Assembly (NCBI GenBank): GCA_016124425.1
Contig: WGNT01000077.1
Location: 1-49,775, forward strand
Length of the DNA: 49,775 nucleotides
Source of the DNA: Cytophagales bacterium
GTDB taxonomy: Bacteria; Bacteroidota; Bacteroidia; Cytophagales; Cyclobacteriaceae
Direction of reading: 5' to 3'
Shown: positions 35,646 through 44,728 of the stretch, in pieces
Layout: each line of letters starts with the position of its first letter
How positions within the stretch are numbered: the stretch's first letter is position 1
Position numbers and translations under genes: made by a program
The notes under the pieces: generated by a model
What the model was told of the DNA's origin: nothing
Database searches by the model: none
Seen by the model: the letters and a program-made list of their open reading frames with translations, nothing else

Positions 35646-38600
35646 TTAGAAGGTAGCATTGATTTTAAAGCCGACAGGCATCACCCAAGGGTTCACGTTC
35701 CATCGCTCAATTCCCTGCTTAAACTGGGTGCCTGCCTGAACGCCTGCCTGTGGCTGAAACGCCATCTCTGGGTCAATATTGATTTTGGCTGCCGTCCATA
35801 GCATGATGTTACGGCTATACACCGACACGTTGAGGTTTTGCATCTTGAGCTGATTTGTAATGCGCTGCGGGATATCATACCCCAGTGACACCTCACGTAG
35901 CTTCACAAACGAGGCGTCATAAAGAAACGCCCTTGTAAAACTCCATGCAGTACTTCCGGCATAGGGTAACGTCAACGTTCCGCCCGGTTTTCCGATATTT
36001 TCGCCCAAGTTCTCGGCGAATTCCGTAGGGTTTCCGTTTTCATCAAAAGCGGTGGCATAGACCCCCGGAATAAACACGCCGCCATAGGGTAGGGTAAAGG
36101 GACCAAACGTAAACGGATACCCGTTAAAGTCAGGTGTCGGTCCACCGACCAAAGGAAAATTGTTTCCATTGATAAGGATCATTTCCTCTTTGTTGGCGAT
36201 TAAGAAATCCCTAAGCTCCCGGCCTTCCATTTCCCCCGGATTGATAAGCTTATCCAAGAACACCTGAGAGCGTCCATGTTCTTCACCCCATCGATACGTC
36301 TGCGACACGAAATCCCCACCATTTCTCCAGTCAAAGGTAAAATTCAAATGGATGTTTTTGTACGAAAGGGAACTCTGTCCGCCAAGAATAAACTTAGGGT
36401 TAAAATTTCCGATCTTATTTCGGCTGTTTACCGCATCGATATCCTGCCATTTTCCGGTCTGATTTAGGATAGGAAATCCAAAGTACTCGGAATTAGGATC
36501 CTCCACCGTGATAACTTGGGCATCATAAATATCTCCTATTTCATCGCCCACATAGGTCCATGCGCCACCACGGGCATCTGTCCAAAGCGTATAGTAGGGC
36601 AGATCATCGGCTAATTCCAATATCCTTGTTCGATTTCTGGTCAAGTTGATGTTCAGGTCCCAACGCCATTTGCTGTTCTGTACCACTGTTGATCCCAGGG
36701 TAAGCTCAATGCCTTTGCTTTCCAGCAGGCCGGCATTGATCTGCTTTGAGGTATAGCCGGTGGATGGTGGAAGTCCGGTACTGAAGATCTGGTTTTCGTT
36801 TTGCACCATATAATAGGTACCACTGAATCTCAACCTGTCGCTAAATAGGTTCAAGTCCAACCCAGCCTCATAAGAGGTCGCTATCTCTGGCTTTAGGTTT
36901 GGATTAAGTAGCGTGCCTGGCAGGGATAAACGCGGCAAATTGCCCCATGCTCCCGCATTGCCCAAGGCGGCGATGAGCTGATAAGGATTTGCGTCATTTC
37001 CGACAGAAGCGTAACCTCCTCTGAATTTCAATACACTCACTGAACTCGGCAGATCTACCATCTCATTCAATAGCAAACTAAGTGAAGCGGAAGGATAAAA
37101 ATAAGCGGAAGCATTTGGCAGCGTACTCGACCAGTCTGATCGGGCTGTCAAATCCAGGTAAATCATGTCCTTAAAGGAAAGGTTTGCCAACCCGTACAAG
37201 CTGTTGATTCCCCGCTCGAATCGGGAATTATTGTATTGCACATTGTCCTGCGAGATGTTTTGTATGGTATACACCCCAGGCGTAATCAGTCCGGCTCCTG
37301 GTCGGGAAGAGACGGTCATGTTACTGCCATTTTGGTAACGCATATTTCCGCCCGCAGAGAGTGTAAGGCCAAAACCGTTGAAGTCCTCGTTATAAGAGGC
37401 CAAAAAGTCGGCGTTGCTCTCAAAACCATGGAGTTCTGTAATCCCATAGGCGCCTTGTGGCTCTTGGGTATAGCTTCTAGCGATTTTGCTTTCCCGCGTT
37501 TCACTATAGGTATCCAAGGCATATCTAGCGAACACAGAAAATTTTGGGGAGATCTGCCAGTCTGCCTTTACATTACCAAATACCCGGTCCCTATTAAAGC
37601 TGTTATTTACCTCATTCGCCAAAAAGTAGGGATTGTTGAGTGTCCGTGTCGGAAAGGCAACATCCGGCGCTTTCTGCTGCAAGCCTTCTTGTCCAGGCAT
37701 CCAATAGTCTTTCAGGTCTAGAATATTGATGTGTGGCGACGTTTCATAGACCCACTGCAAGGGGTTCGTACCCCGCTCTCCGGCAGGCCGGTTGTTGGAA
37801 TTATTCCTGCTGACATCAAGATTGGTGCTTAGGGACACCTTATCATTCAGTTTTACAGATGAATTGATGTTGAGGGTATTCCGGAACAAGTCCGCATTTG
37901 GAATAATCCCCCGATTCCGCATGTTGCCATAGGAAATCCGGTAGTTCATGGAGTTGGTGCTGTTCGAAACGGAAAAGCCATTGGTCGTCGTGATACCGGT
38001 CTGCATGAAATTCCTGACATTATCGGGATGGGAGACCAATTCCATCGGTATCGGCCTGCCATTTTCATCCAGGGGGCTGTTCCATTGGGGGGCCATATAT
38101 CCTTTGTCAAGTTCGGCGCCAAATGCGGCGTTTACGTTTTCCTGAACCAAAGCCCGGAAGGGATTTGATAGTGGCGTACCACTGATTTCCGGAGGAATGG
38201 CGGAAAATTGTCCGGAACCAAAGCGGCTGTGCCATTTTAAGTATTTGAAGGGAACATCAAAGACGGTGTTTGAAGATACGTTAACGGTCATGCGGTCCAA
38301 TTTCCCGCTTTTTGTGGTGATCAGAACGACCCCATTGCCGGCACGCGATCCGTAAAGGGCAGCTGCACTGGGCCCCTTAAGTATGGTGATCTCCGCAATG
38401 TCATCCGGATTGATCCCTGAGATGGCGTTGCCATAATCTACCCGGTTTTCATTTCCAATGGAGGACACGTTATTTAGGGTATTGGCGATAGGCACCCCGT
38501 CCACAACGAACAGCGGCTGGTTGTCGGAACTTAACGAGGTAGCTCCGCGGATGACCATGCTTACCGATGAACCGGTACCCCCGGTCGTACTTATGGTAGC

Positions 38601-39077
38601 TCCGGCTACCTTACCGGCCATGGCGTTTAGGAAGCTTTCCTGGGCTACTCGCGTCATCTCCTCTCCTCCTACCCGCTCTATGGAATAGCCAAGGGAAATT
38701 TCTTCCCTTCGAATTCCTAATGCGGTTACTACTACCTCTCCCAAAGCCGAATCATCAGGGGAGATCTCGATGCTGATCACCGAGCGGGTACCAACCGATA
38801 TTTCCTGTGTTTTAAATCCGATATAGGAGAATATCAGTACAGCGTCTCCTATCGGTACATCAAGCGCGTAGTCTCCGTTTACGTTGGTAGCGGTACCTAC
38901 TTGGGTCCCTTTTATCAGCACGTTGACACCCGGAACGCCCAATCCATCTTCCGATGACGTCACGTTCCCTGTGACACGTCGGCTTTGGGCCATGGTAACT
39001 GTCATACAGCATACCATCATCAGCGCAAAAAGCAAGGCATAGCCCTGCGTTTTTGCTAGAGTAAAATATTTCCCCAT
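35646..39077 (-). CDS. SusC/RagA-family TonB-linked outer-membrane receptor (SusC3)
   Basis: A 1143-residue TonB-dependent importer. The frame is open to a TTG at 39086, but the ATG at 39077 is preferred and gives a signal peptide ending TMAQS. A carboxypeptidase-regulatory-like domain follows (GLGVPGVNVLIKGT), then the plug (GKVAGATI, MVIRGATSL, LKGPSAAALYGSRAG) and barrel, ending in the expected Phe (FKINATF). No STN domain. The upstream region carries a compact set of interlocked inverted repeats that could be an operator or a leader structure. Substrate not known. Confidence 0.95.
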   Translation of the reverse strand: MGKYFTLAKTQGYALLFALMMVCCMTVTMAQSRRVTGNVTSSEDGLGVPGVNVLIKGTQVGTATNVNGDYALDVPIGDAVLIFSYIGFKTQEISVGTRSVISIEISPDDSALGEVVVTALGIRREEISLGYSIERVGGEEMTRVAQESFLNAMAGKVAGATISTTGGTGSSVSMVIRGATSLSSDNQPLFVVDGVPIANTLNNVSSIGNENRVDYGNAISGINPDDIAEITILKGPSAAALYGSRAGNGVVLITTKSGKLDRMTVNVSSNTVFDVPFKYLKWHSRFGSGQFSAIPPEISGTPLSNPFRALVQENVNAAFGAELDKGYMAPQWNSPLDENGRPIPMELVSHPDNVRNFMQTGITTTNGFSVSNSTNSMNYRISYGNMRNRGIIPNADLFRNTLNINSSVKLNDKVSLSTNLDVSRNNSNNRPAGERGTNPLQWVYETSPHINILDLKDYWMPGQEGLQQKAPDVAFPTRTLNNPYFLANEVNNSFNRDRVFGNVKADWQISPKFSVFARYALDTYSETRESKIARSYTQEPQGAYGITELHGFESNADFLASYNEDFNGFGLTLSAGGNMRYQNGSNMTVSSRPGAGLITPGVYTIQNISQDNVQYNNSRFERGINSLYGLANLSFKDMIYLDLTARSDWSSTLPNASAYFYPSASLSLLLNEMVDLPSSVSVLKFRGGYASVGNDANPYQLIAALGNAGAWGNLPRLSLPGTLLNPNLKPEIATSYEAGLDLNLFSDRLRFSGTYYMVQNENQIFSTGLPPSTGYTSKQINAGLLESKGIELTLGSTVVQNSKWRWDLNINLTRNRTRILELADDLPYYTLWTDARGGAWTYVGDEIGDIYDAQVITVEDPNSEYFGFPILNQTGKWQDIDAVNSRNKIGNFNPKFILGGQSSLSYKNIHLNFTFDWRNGGDFVSQTYRWGEEHGRSQVFLDKLINPGEMEGRELRDFLIANKEEMILINGNNFPLVGGPTPDFNGYPFTFGPFTLPYGGVFIPGVYATAFDENGNPTEFAENLGENIGKPGGTLTLPYAGSTAWSFTRAFLYDASFVKLREVSLGYDIPQRITNQLKMQNLNVSVYSRNIMLWTAAKINIDPEMAFQPQAGVQAGTQFKQGIERWNVNPWVMPVGFKINATF

Positions 39078-39140
39078 AGAAATCAATTTGTTAAGTTAGT
39101 ACATTGGTATAAAGAGACTACTTATAAAAAGAATAATCAT

Positions 39141-39232
39141 ACTATCAAAAAGGATACTTATTTTGATAATTCTTTACAAGGAATGACGTTTTCTTATCAA
39201 ATGATAGTAACCTATTATTTCCTGTAGGTTAC
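39141..39232. promoter_or_regulatory. Interlocked inverted repeats upstream of SusC3, possible operator
   Basis: Three perfect inverted pairs share a 92-base stretch: ACTATCA (39141-39147) with TGATAGT (39202-39208); TTTGATAA (39162-39169) with TTATCAAA (39194-39201); GTAACCTA (39207-39214) with TAGGTTAC (39225-39232). The first two pairs are nested and share the half-site TATCA/TGATA. It lies 64-155 bases before the SusC3 ATG, so it could bind a regulator or fold in the leader RNA. It also lies after the DUF4421 stop, so a terminator role cannot be excluded, though no U-tract is seen. Confidence 0.5.
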
Positions 39233-39359
39233 CGTATCGATAACAGAATGTTATTTGGATATAAACGAATGCAAAAAAGCTATGAAAACACTAAAAAATC
39301 TATAATTTAAAAAGCCGGTTATCCGCTGTGTTAGGCATAGTTTACCGTTTCGTAAAGTT

Positions 39360-40382
39360 TTAGTTCAGAAGCCTTGCTTTCGCTTTGTCAACGACATTTA
39401 GATACCGATTTAATTTCGGCCCCGGCAAAAGCCGATAAACGAAGTTCAACCGGTAGTTGCCCGTCATAAATGCTGCATTGACGTTGTCCACCTTCGGGAG
39501 GTTTACTGAATTCAATACATAGTTTGCGTTGACGGACCAGCTTGAGGAATTGTAACCCGCAAAAATCCGCCCAAACACGTTGGGGTTTACTCCCCACTCA
39601 GTCACGGGAGTTCCCTGTTTGTCCAAGGTGCTGTAGCCGAAAGCCAGGTTGGAGGAAAGCGATCCGGTGACGAAAAAATGCTTTTTGATTACCAGTGTGG
39701 CGGCATACCCCACATTCGGTCCAAATTCAAAAAAGCGGATGCGGTCAAATCCCCCGCCGTTCGTCAGCATCACGGTGGGCAAAATACCAAGTTCATTTAC
39801 AGCCCGTCCACCATACATTTCAAACCCTAAGAGAAACGTTGCCCCCGACCTTTGTTGCCATTCGTGCTGTAGAAAGGCTGCCTGAAAGGAGAATTTCTCC
39901 GGACTAAAGAGGTACTGTACGGATGCGCCGATTTTTTGTGTCCGCATATCTGGAAGGGTTAGGTATTTTTCTGCCATCGGGGAGCTAGTGTTTGGATTCG
40001 GGATGTAAAATCCTTTGTGAAACTGCCCGAAGAAGTCGATGACAAAGTTCCTTGGATACATATGCGCCTGCAAATCCAAGTACTTCGAATCCCCTCTTCC
40101 ACGCTCTGGGTTTAGAAAGCCAAAGCCATAGGCCAGGTTCAGCGTCAATCCTTGGTACGTTGCTCCCACACCCATATTCAGGGTGGTATTTGGGTTGTAG
40201 GTAAGTGTATAGTCATCTGATTTGAGCCGGAGGGATGTGTATTTTCTTGAAAAATAGTAACGCGTTGTGATCTTTTCGGGATAGCTGACGTAATACGTAC
40301 TATCGTCGACACCCTGTCCTTGAGCGGAAGCTATATGGCCGATAATAAATAAGGTAAGGGCGAATAGTTTCTTCATAGGCAT
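39360..40382 (-). CDS. DUF4421 outer-membrane protein
   Basis: A 340-residue exported protein with a signal peptide ending GHIASAQGQ. The mature part starts DDSTYYVSYPEKITTRYYFSRKYTS, characteristic of DUF4421, and continues with repeated amphipathic strands (LTLNLAYGFGFL, VIDFFGQFHKGFYIP, KIGASVQYLFS, NYRLNFVYRLLPG) that suggest an outer-membrane beta-barrel. Function unknown. Two in-frame ATGs (40382 and 40376) are equally possible. A two-element promoter candidate lies about 150 bases upstream. SusC3 follows 283 bases downstream on the same strand, with inverted repeats between. Confidence 0.75.
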   Translation of the reverse strand: MPMKKLFALTLFIIGHIASAQGQGVDDSTYYVSYPEKITTRYYFSRKYTSLRLKSDDYTLTYNPNTTLNMGVGATYQGLTLNLAYGFGFLNPERGRGDSKYLDLQAHMYPRNFVIDFFGQFHKGFYIPNPNTSSPMAEKYLTLPDMRTQKIGASVQYLFSPEKFSFQAAFLQHEWQQRSGATFLLGFEMYGGRAVNELGILPTVMLTNGGGFDRIRFFEFGPNVGYAATLVIKKHFFVTGSLSSNLAFGYSTLDKQGTPVTEWGVNPNVFGRIFAGYNSSSWSVNANYVLNSVNLPKVDNVNAAFMTGNYRLNFVYRLLPGPKLNRYLNVVDKAKARLLN

Positions 40383-40530
40383 AAATTTATCGACATACCG
40401 CTATTATTATTTAAAAGATCGTCGCAAAAATTTTGGAAAATATTAGGAGGTGAAAAAAATTACCTAAATATCCCTCCATCCATTGTTTTACAAAAATCTT
40501 TAGCAGAAAAAGTTGCTTAATCACCCGGGA

Positions 40531-40562
40531 CAAATGTACGATTATTTTTCTTAAGTTCGCAA
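40531..40562 (-). promoter_or_regulatory. Candidate promoter with -33 and -7 elements for the DUF4421 gene
   Basis: On the minus strand TACATTTG (40538-40531) matches the -7 consensus, and TTG (40562-40560) lies 21 bases before it, within the 19-21 spacing known for Bacteroidota. Predicted transcription start is near 40525, which leaves a leader of about 150 bases before the DUF4421 start. Confidence 0.5.
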
Positions 40563-40804
40563 TAGATTCATCTAGCTTTTTTTTGATTATTTAGGGAAAT
40601 AGTTACAAAGTATTGCCACATGATGTTTTAATATCATGTATGATTCTGCTAATTTTCATCAAAAATCACTATCCATTTAGTTGGAAAACGGAGTAGCCTA
40701 ACAAGAAAAAATGCAAAAATCCGCTTACGCGTCTGTCCCAAAATGAACCCAGTGAATCCGCAGCTTCAACTAGCGGGTCTATTTGGTTTCTCTGCCTAAA
40801 TGCA

Positions 40805-40840
40805 AAAACCCAATGCGGCGAAGATACCGCATTGGGTTTT
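40805..40840 (-). terminator. Rho-independent terminator of the PhoD-like gene
   Basis: A 14-bp perfect stem with arms 40805-40818 and 40827-40840 (core CCCAATGCGG / CCGCATTGGG) and an 8-base loop. Flanking A- and T-runs give U-tracts on both strands. It lies about 35 bases past the stop of the minus-strand phosphatase gene. Confidence 0.9.
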
Positions 40841-40874
40841 ATATGCCTATAAAGCCAGCTGTATGACCTAAGGG

Positions 40875-41945
40875 TCAGAAGGCCACCTGTAAATCCAAAA
40901 ACTGGGCGTTATTTTCTCCCTTAATGGCAAGCTCCATCCTATTTTTGGTCCAATCGATGGAAATAAGTCCATAGTGTAACTCGGCCACATGATCTCCGAC
41001 GATCCTATACCTATTTTCCTCGGGTCGCCATTCTTTCCAGGTATGGGTAAGCCCGCTAGAGGTAACTTCAACGATTTCTTTCTCATTTGGCAGTTTAGCT
41101 TTAGCCATCTCTCCTATATGTCGGTCACCACTCAAAAGCAGGGGAGATGCTATTCCCGAGTCAGCAATGAGTTGCATTAACCTTTCCCGTTCATTTGGAA
41201 AATTGGCCCATTTTTCAAAAGGATGATCCTCTGCAATAAACTGTATACCTGAGGCAATGATATTAATTCGCGCATCTGATTGCTTAAACTCCTCCTCAAG
41301 CCAAGCCCACTGCTCTTCTCCCAAAATTGTTCCCTCCAGATTTGGTATATAGTTTCCTCCATCTTTTAATAGGGTATCCCGATGGTACCTTGCGTCTAGC
41401 AAGTAGATTTTTACTTTTTGATCACCTTCTCCAAAATTATAAGCAGCATAGGCACCCTTCCGCTTTCTTCTTTCATCTTCTTCAGGCACATCGAGAAAAT
41501 CAAGCATCAGTTGTTGGCTTTCCTCCTTCATGGCGTAATGTACACCACCGTCATTGATACCGTAATCGTGATCGTCCCAGATACCAATTACATCCATATC
41601 TTTGCGGACGTTGACATAGCCTTCCTGATTGTACTGCGCCTCATACTTGGAAGCCAATAAAGACATGTCATGCGTATCTCCGTAGACATTGTCTCCTAGC
41701 CATATCCACAAATCGGGATCTTCACCCAAAATAGGCTTCCAAAGCGGCTGCGGAAGATCGTGTTTGTTGCAGGACCCAAAAGCGATGGTGCTGATGGTTT
41801 CCGAATGTTGCACTCCATCGGCCACCTGCCTGTTCTGCATCTTTTTTGTGTTGCACGATAACCTGCAGCTAAACGAGACCAAAATAATGAGGAAAATTAG
41901 TTTTTTCACTTGTTTATAATTGTTTTTCAGTTGCCAAATAGCCAT
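40875..41945 (-). CDS. PhoD-like metallophosphatase, exported
   Basis: A calcineurin-fold phosphodiesterase/phosphatase of the alkaline phosphatase D-like group. Metal-binding segments are visible in order: FGSCNKHD, WLGDNVYGDTHD, GIWDDHDYGIND and LLSGDRHIGE, so both metal sites look complete. ARYHRDTLL and ISIDW near the end are also family-like. The protein is anchored or exported by a hydrophobic N-terminus (LIFLIILVSFSC); the Cys has a poor lipobox. The start is uncertain: ATGs at 41975, 41960 and 41945 and a GTG at 41909 all precede the signal, and the last gives the most compact n-region. About 355 residues from 41945. Single gene with its own terminator. Confidence 0.87.
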   Translation of the reverse strand: MAIWQLKNNYKQVKKLIFLIILVSFSCRLSCNTKKMQNRQVADGVQHSETISTIAFGSCNKHDLPQPLWKPILGEDPDLWIWLGDNVYGDTHDMSLLASKYEAQYNQEGYVNVRKDMDVIGIWDDHDYGINDGGVHYAMKEESQQLMLDFLDVPEEDERRKRKGAYAAYNFGEGDQKVKIYLLDARYHRDTLLKDGGNYIPNLEGTILGEEQWAWLEEEFKQSDARINIIASGIQFIAEDHPFEKWANFPNERERLMQLIADSGIASPLLLSGDRHIGEMAKAKLPNEKEIVEVTSSGLTHTWKEWRPEENRYRIVGDHVAELHYGLISIDWTKNRMELAIKGENNAQFLDLQVAF

Positions 41946-42162
41946 ACCCTTATGGGTCATTTTCGCTACGCACATCCAAATCGCCAGTACTATTTTTTTA
42001 CAATCATACTCAAATTTTTAAGGTTTGTCTCTATTTAGCCTAATACTTAACAGATAAATAACATAAAATTTAGGTTTATAAGAAATAAAAAACGGTTTAA
42101 AACTAATTTCTAAACTAATTATAATGGAATAATCTAAATGTTAGAATATTAAAAATAATTAA

Positions 42163-42282
42163 GTTACGGAATTTAATAAGGAGACCCAACACTTTAACTA
42201 CCGGGTGAACGAAAACGTGGGTAAAGGCCTTCCAAATGGCACACTAAATCAAATTCAGGTCGGGGCAAGATATGCGTTTTAG
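42163..42282 (+). pseudogene. Remnant: C-terminal strands of an outer-membrane beta-barrel
   Basis: A plus-strand frame without a start, opened by a stop at 42160, encodes 39 residues that include NYRVNENVGKG and end LNQIQVGARYAF-stop. The alternating pattern and the terminal Phe are those of the last strands of an outer-membrane barrel. No upstream coding part is present: the DNA before it is AT-rich, noncoding and carries stops. It is probably the tail left after deletion of a porin or receptor gene. Confidence 0.55.
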
Positions 42283-42335
42283 GCAGGTTTAGGATGGTAT
42301 GATATTTACATTTCGCGAGGTCACATAACTTCTTT

Positions 42336-42378
42336 AAAAACCCTTAACATATAAAAAATAGCTTGTTAAGGGGTTTTT
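42336..42378. terminator. Hairpin terminator between the remnant and the FISUMP gene
   Basis: AAAAACCCTTAACA (42336-42349) pairs with TGTTAAGGG-G-TTTTT (42364-42378), one G bulged, loop of 14. U-tracts exist on both strands. It could have ended the lost plus-strand gene and could now end the minus-strand FISUMP gene 95 bases away. Confidence 0.75.
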
Positions 42379-42472
42379 CTTTTTGCCTTGCATTCGTGGA
42401 TCCCTTGGCAGAGAGGAACAGCTTTGAGGGAATGTCTTGTCTCACGCTATAGCCAGGCAATGTACATTTAGG

Positions 42473-44193
42473 TCATTCCTTTACACAGCGAACGCTATAT
42501 CCGTCCCGCAGTGAAGTAGCTATAGTGGTCGTTTTATAGTCAACAGAGCCCTGAAGGAGAACGAGGTTAACAAATCCATATGGATCGACGAAGTTGGTCC
42601 AGAATGTCGCAAAAGGCTTACCCGTGGAAAAGACGCCGTCTCTTCCTACTCGGAATCCGGCGGGAAGAAAGGAAAGTCCAGAAAGGTTAGTGGATTTCAG
42701 GGAACCGTCAGGCCAAGCATTTAGGGCACGAAGCGCCCTCGCTGCGTTCATCCTACCGAATTCCCCTGTAAGCTCGGTGATCTCAGAGATTCCGGGAAGC
42801 CTCCAATCCGTCGGACAAATATCACAGCATGCCGCAGCATAATTGTACAGTTTTCCGAAGGTTTCGTCGTGTGATTTAGTATTGTCCCGCCACGAAAAAG
42901 CAGTCTGTCCGCTATTTATCCATTCCTCATTGGATGGCAGGTGCAAAATGGCGGTCCCATCCCGTTTTCGGGTCGTTCGTAAGTTCTCCGCCATCCACCA
43001 GGTGTTGCCGATTTCCACTGTCTCATAAACATTCCCATCAATATCCTCTACGGTGCCGAATTCGGGCATTGTAAATTCAACTGTTCTTTCACAACCATTG
43101 GCATCAGTCACTTTAACATCATAATTACCTGGAGTAAGGGTTTGGGAAAGTTCGCCACTTATACCATTGGACCATGTAATATTGTAAGGTGATTCTCCAA
43201 ATTGAATATCAAGGAAGTGATTTCTATCAATCATTAACACGTCTACCAAAATTGGGCAGGTCACTTCAAGTATGGCCGGAATTATCGCATCAAATCCCAA
43301 GGAATTTGTCCTGATGGAAATAGATAGATTAAATGGCCGTGGCTTTCCATCCAAACTTTCCAGTTTTATAGAGAATTTTTCTTCGTCACTTTTAAAGTCA
43401 ACCATTGGAGCCTCGTTTGGAGGAAGAATAATGGAACTTGGATTTAATAAAGGCAATTCCCAATTATAGGCATCTTTATATTTTTTAACCATCTCTGAAA
43501 AAAACCGGGAAATTTTTTCTTTGTTCCTGAATCCTATTCCATGGAGATAAAATGGTCCATCCTCCCTCGTATCTTCAACGGTAAGCGGTTTGAATATACC
43601 GTTATGTCCAACTGTCACTGACTGATTGGATTCCAGTCTCAAAGTTTCCTGAGCTGAAATCACTTCGCCGCTATCGATATCTTTCAACTCAAAACCTCTT
43701 ACTTGCGGGCATTCTAAGGTAAGGTAAGCATAATATTCAATCAGGATTTTCCGATACCAAAATGACAGGCCAGACCCACTTAAAACAGCGTGGTGAAATT
43801 TGTTGGATGGAAGAAATGTATAATCATTTAGGTAGGTATAATCAAACGTCACAGACTTGTAGGTCATTGAACCTAAAATAAAAGCAGGTCCATTGATGCA
43901 TTCCAATTCAAAATCTTCATTAGGATCAGAAGTCGCCATTCCGGTCTTTCCATTCTGCAACGTTCCAGCTAGGTATTCTTTTTCCAATGCTGACAATCCC
44001 GATTGCTTTTGATCGAAAAATGCTATCCACTGCCCAAAAGGCTCTTCGAGTTCTTTAAGTTTCTCTACCTCTCGAATCTTAGTCTTAAGCTCCTTGCATT
44101 TTTGAAGGAAACTACACAAAAAAGACTGTTGGTCAACATAATAAGGCCAATAATCCAATACCAAATCCCAAGTCCTGATCTCCTGATTTTCAT
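42473..44193 (-). CDS. SprB-repeat/FISUMP-domain surface protein, apparently frameshifted
   Basis: The continuous frame (from a TTG at 44164) has no signal peptide. One frame over, an ATG at 44193 starts a basic, hydrophobic signal-like segment (KIRRSGLGIWYWIIGLIMLT) that ends in stop soon after. Adding one T to the run of six T at 44123-44118 would join the two smoothly (NSLF-LCSFLQ). The rest is: a helical start, a non-recognised 250-residue beta-rich part, a SprB-type module (near SPYNITWSNGISG and VKVTDANGC), and a C-terminal FISUMP domain (DIDGNVYETVEIG, WWMAENLR, DWRLPG, SVRCVKE). The FISUMP domain is common in secreted Bacteroidota/Fibrobacter proteins. No T9SS C-terminal domain was seen. 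Confidence 0.75.
44118..44123 (-). other. T6 homopolymer at frame boundary
   Basis: Six T on the minus strand, between the signal-peptide frame (from 44193) and the main frame of the FISUMP protein. A one-base length change, or -1 slippage at this run, would fuse the two frames. Confidence 0.7.
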
Positions 44194-44728
44194 TTTGTTG
44201 TCTTCAAGACACCAAGTTAATAAATAGATCATTATTAAAATTTAAATTTTTTCACGATGACCATTAAAATCCAGCGGTTTCTTATACTCATCTTATACTT
44301 TATCCCCAAAAATTCTCAACTTAAGCAAAATAACCATTTAGATTATCCAATATTTATAGGGATTCCATTAGGAGAAAAGAGAGATTAATATCGTGATACT
44401 AGCAGTAAGGAGCAGGACCGATTTGTTTGTAATTAGGTCAAAATTAAAATTCTGTTTTTAAATTGTATTCTAGGTCCAGTCCGTCCATGGGAAAAATATT
44501 GTGCCTCAAAAATATCTTTATTTGACGGCATTAATAACATCCCGATAGACACTGAGTTTTAGTGGTTAATAAGGATCTAGGAAGTATGGATTGACCTTTT
44601 TTATTTTATAACGTAATTTCCGCTGCGTCCAAATAGAATCTATTCCAAATTAATGTGAAACGTGCCCTATATTAAATAAAAAGGCCCATCCCAAGAGGAC
44701 AGGCCTTTTGTTCCTTCTACAAATTAGT
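44194..44728. other. Intergenic region between the giant adhesin and FISUMP genes
   Basis: Apart from the terminator near its right end, no gene-like frame of any length, repeat or promoter with both elements was found. It presumably holds the promoter of the FISUMP gene. AT-rich between 44220 and 44300. Confidence 0.4.
44676..44710 (-). terminator. Rho-independent terminator of the giant adhesin gene
   Basis: AAAAGGCC (44679-44686) pairs with GGCCTTTT (44702-44709), extended inside by TCC/GGA after a CA/CA mismatch. On the minus strand it ends in a run of five T and lies about 20 bases past the stop. Confidence 0.85.

Larger units (their letters stand above)
40383..40874. other. Intergenic region between DUF4421 and PhoD-like genes
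   Basis: About 490 bases. It holds the DUF4421 promoter candidate and the terminator of the PhoD-like gene. The remainder (40563-40800) is AT-rich, with no gene-like frame. Confidence 0.5.
41976..42472. other. Intergenic region with barrel-gene remnant
   Basis: The first 180 bases are AT-rich and presumably hold the PhoD-like gene's promoter. The barrel remnant and the following hairpin come next. From 42380 to 42472 no feature was recognised. Confidence 0.4.
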
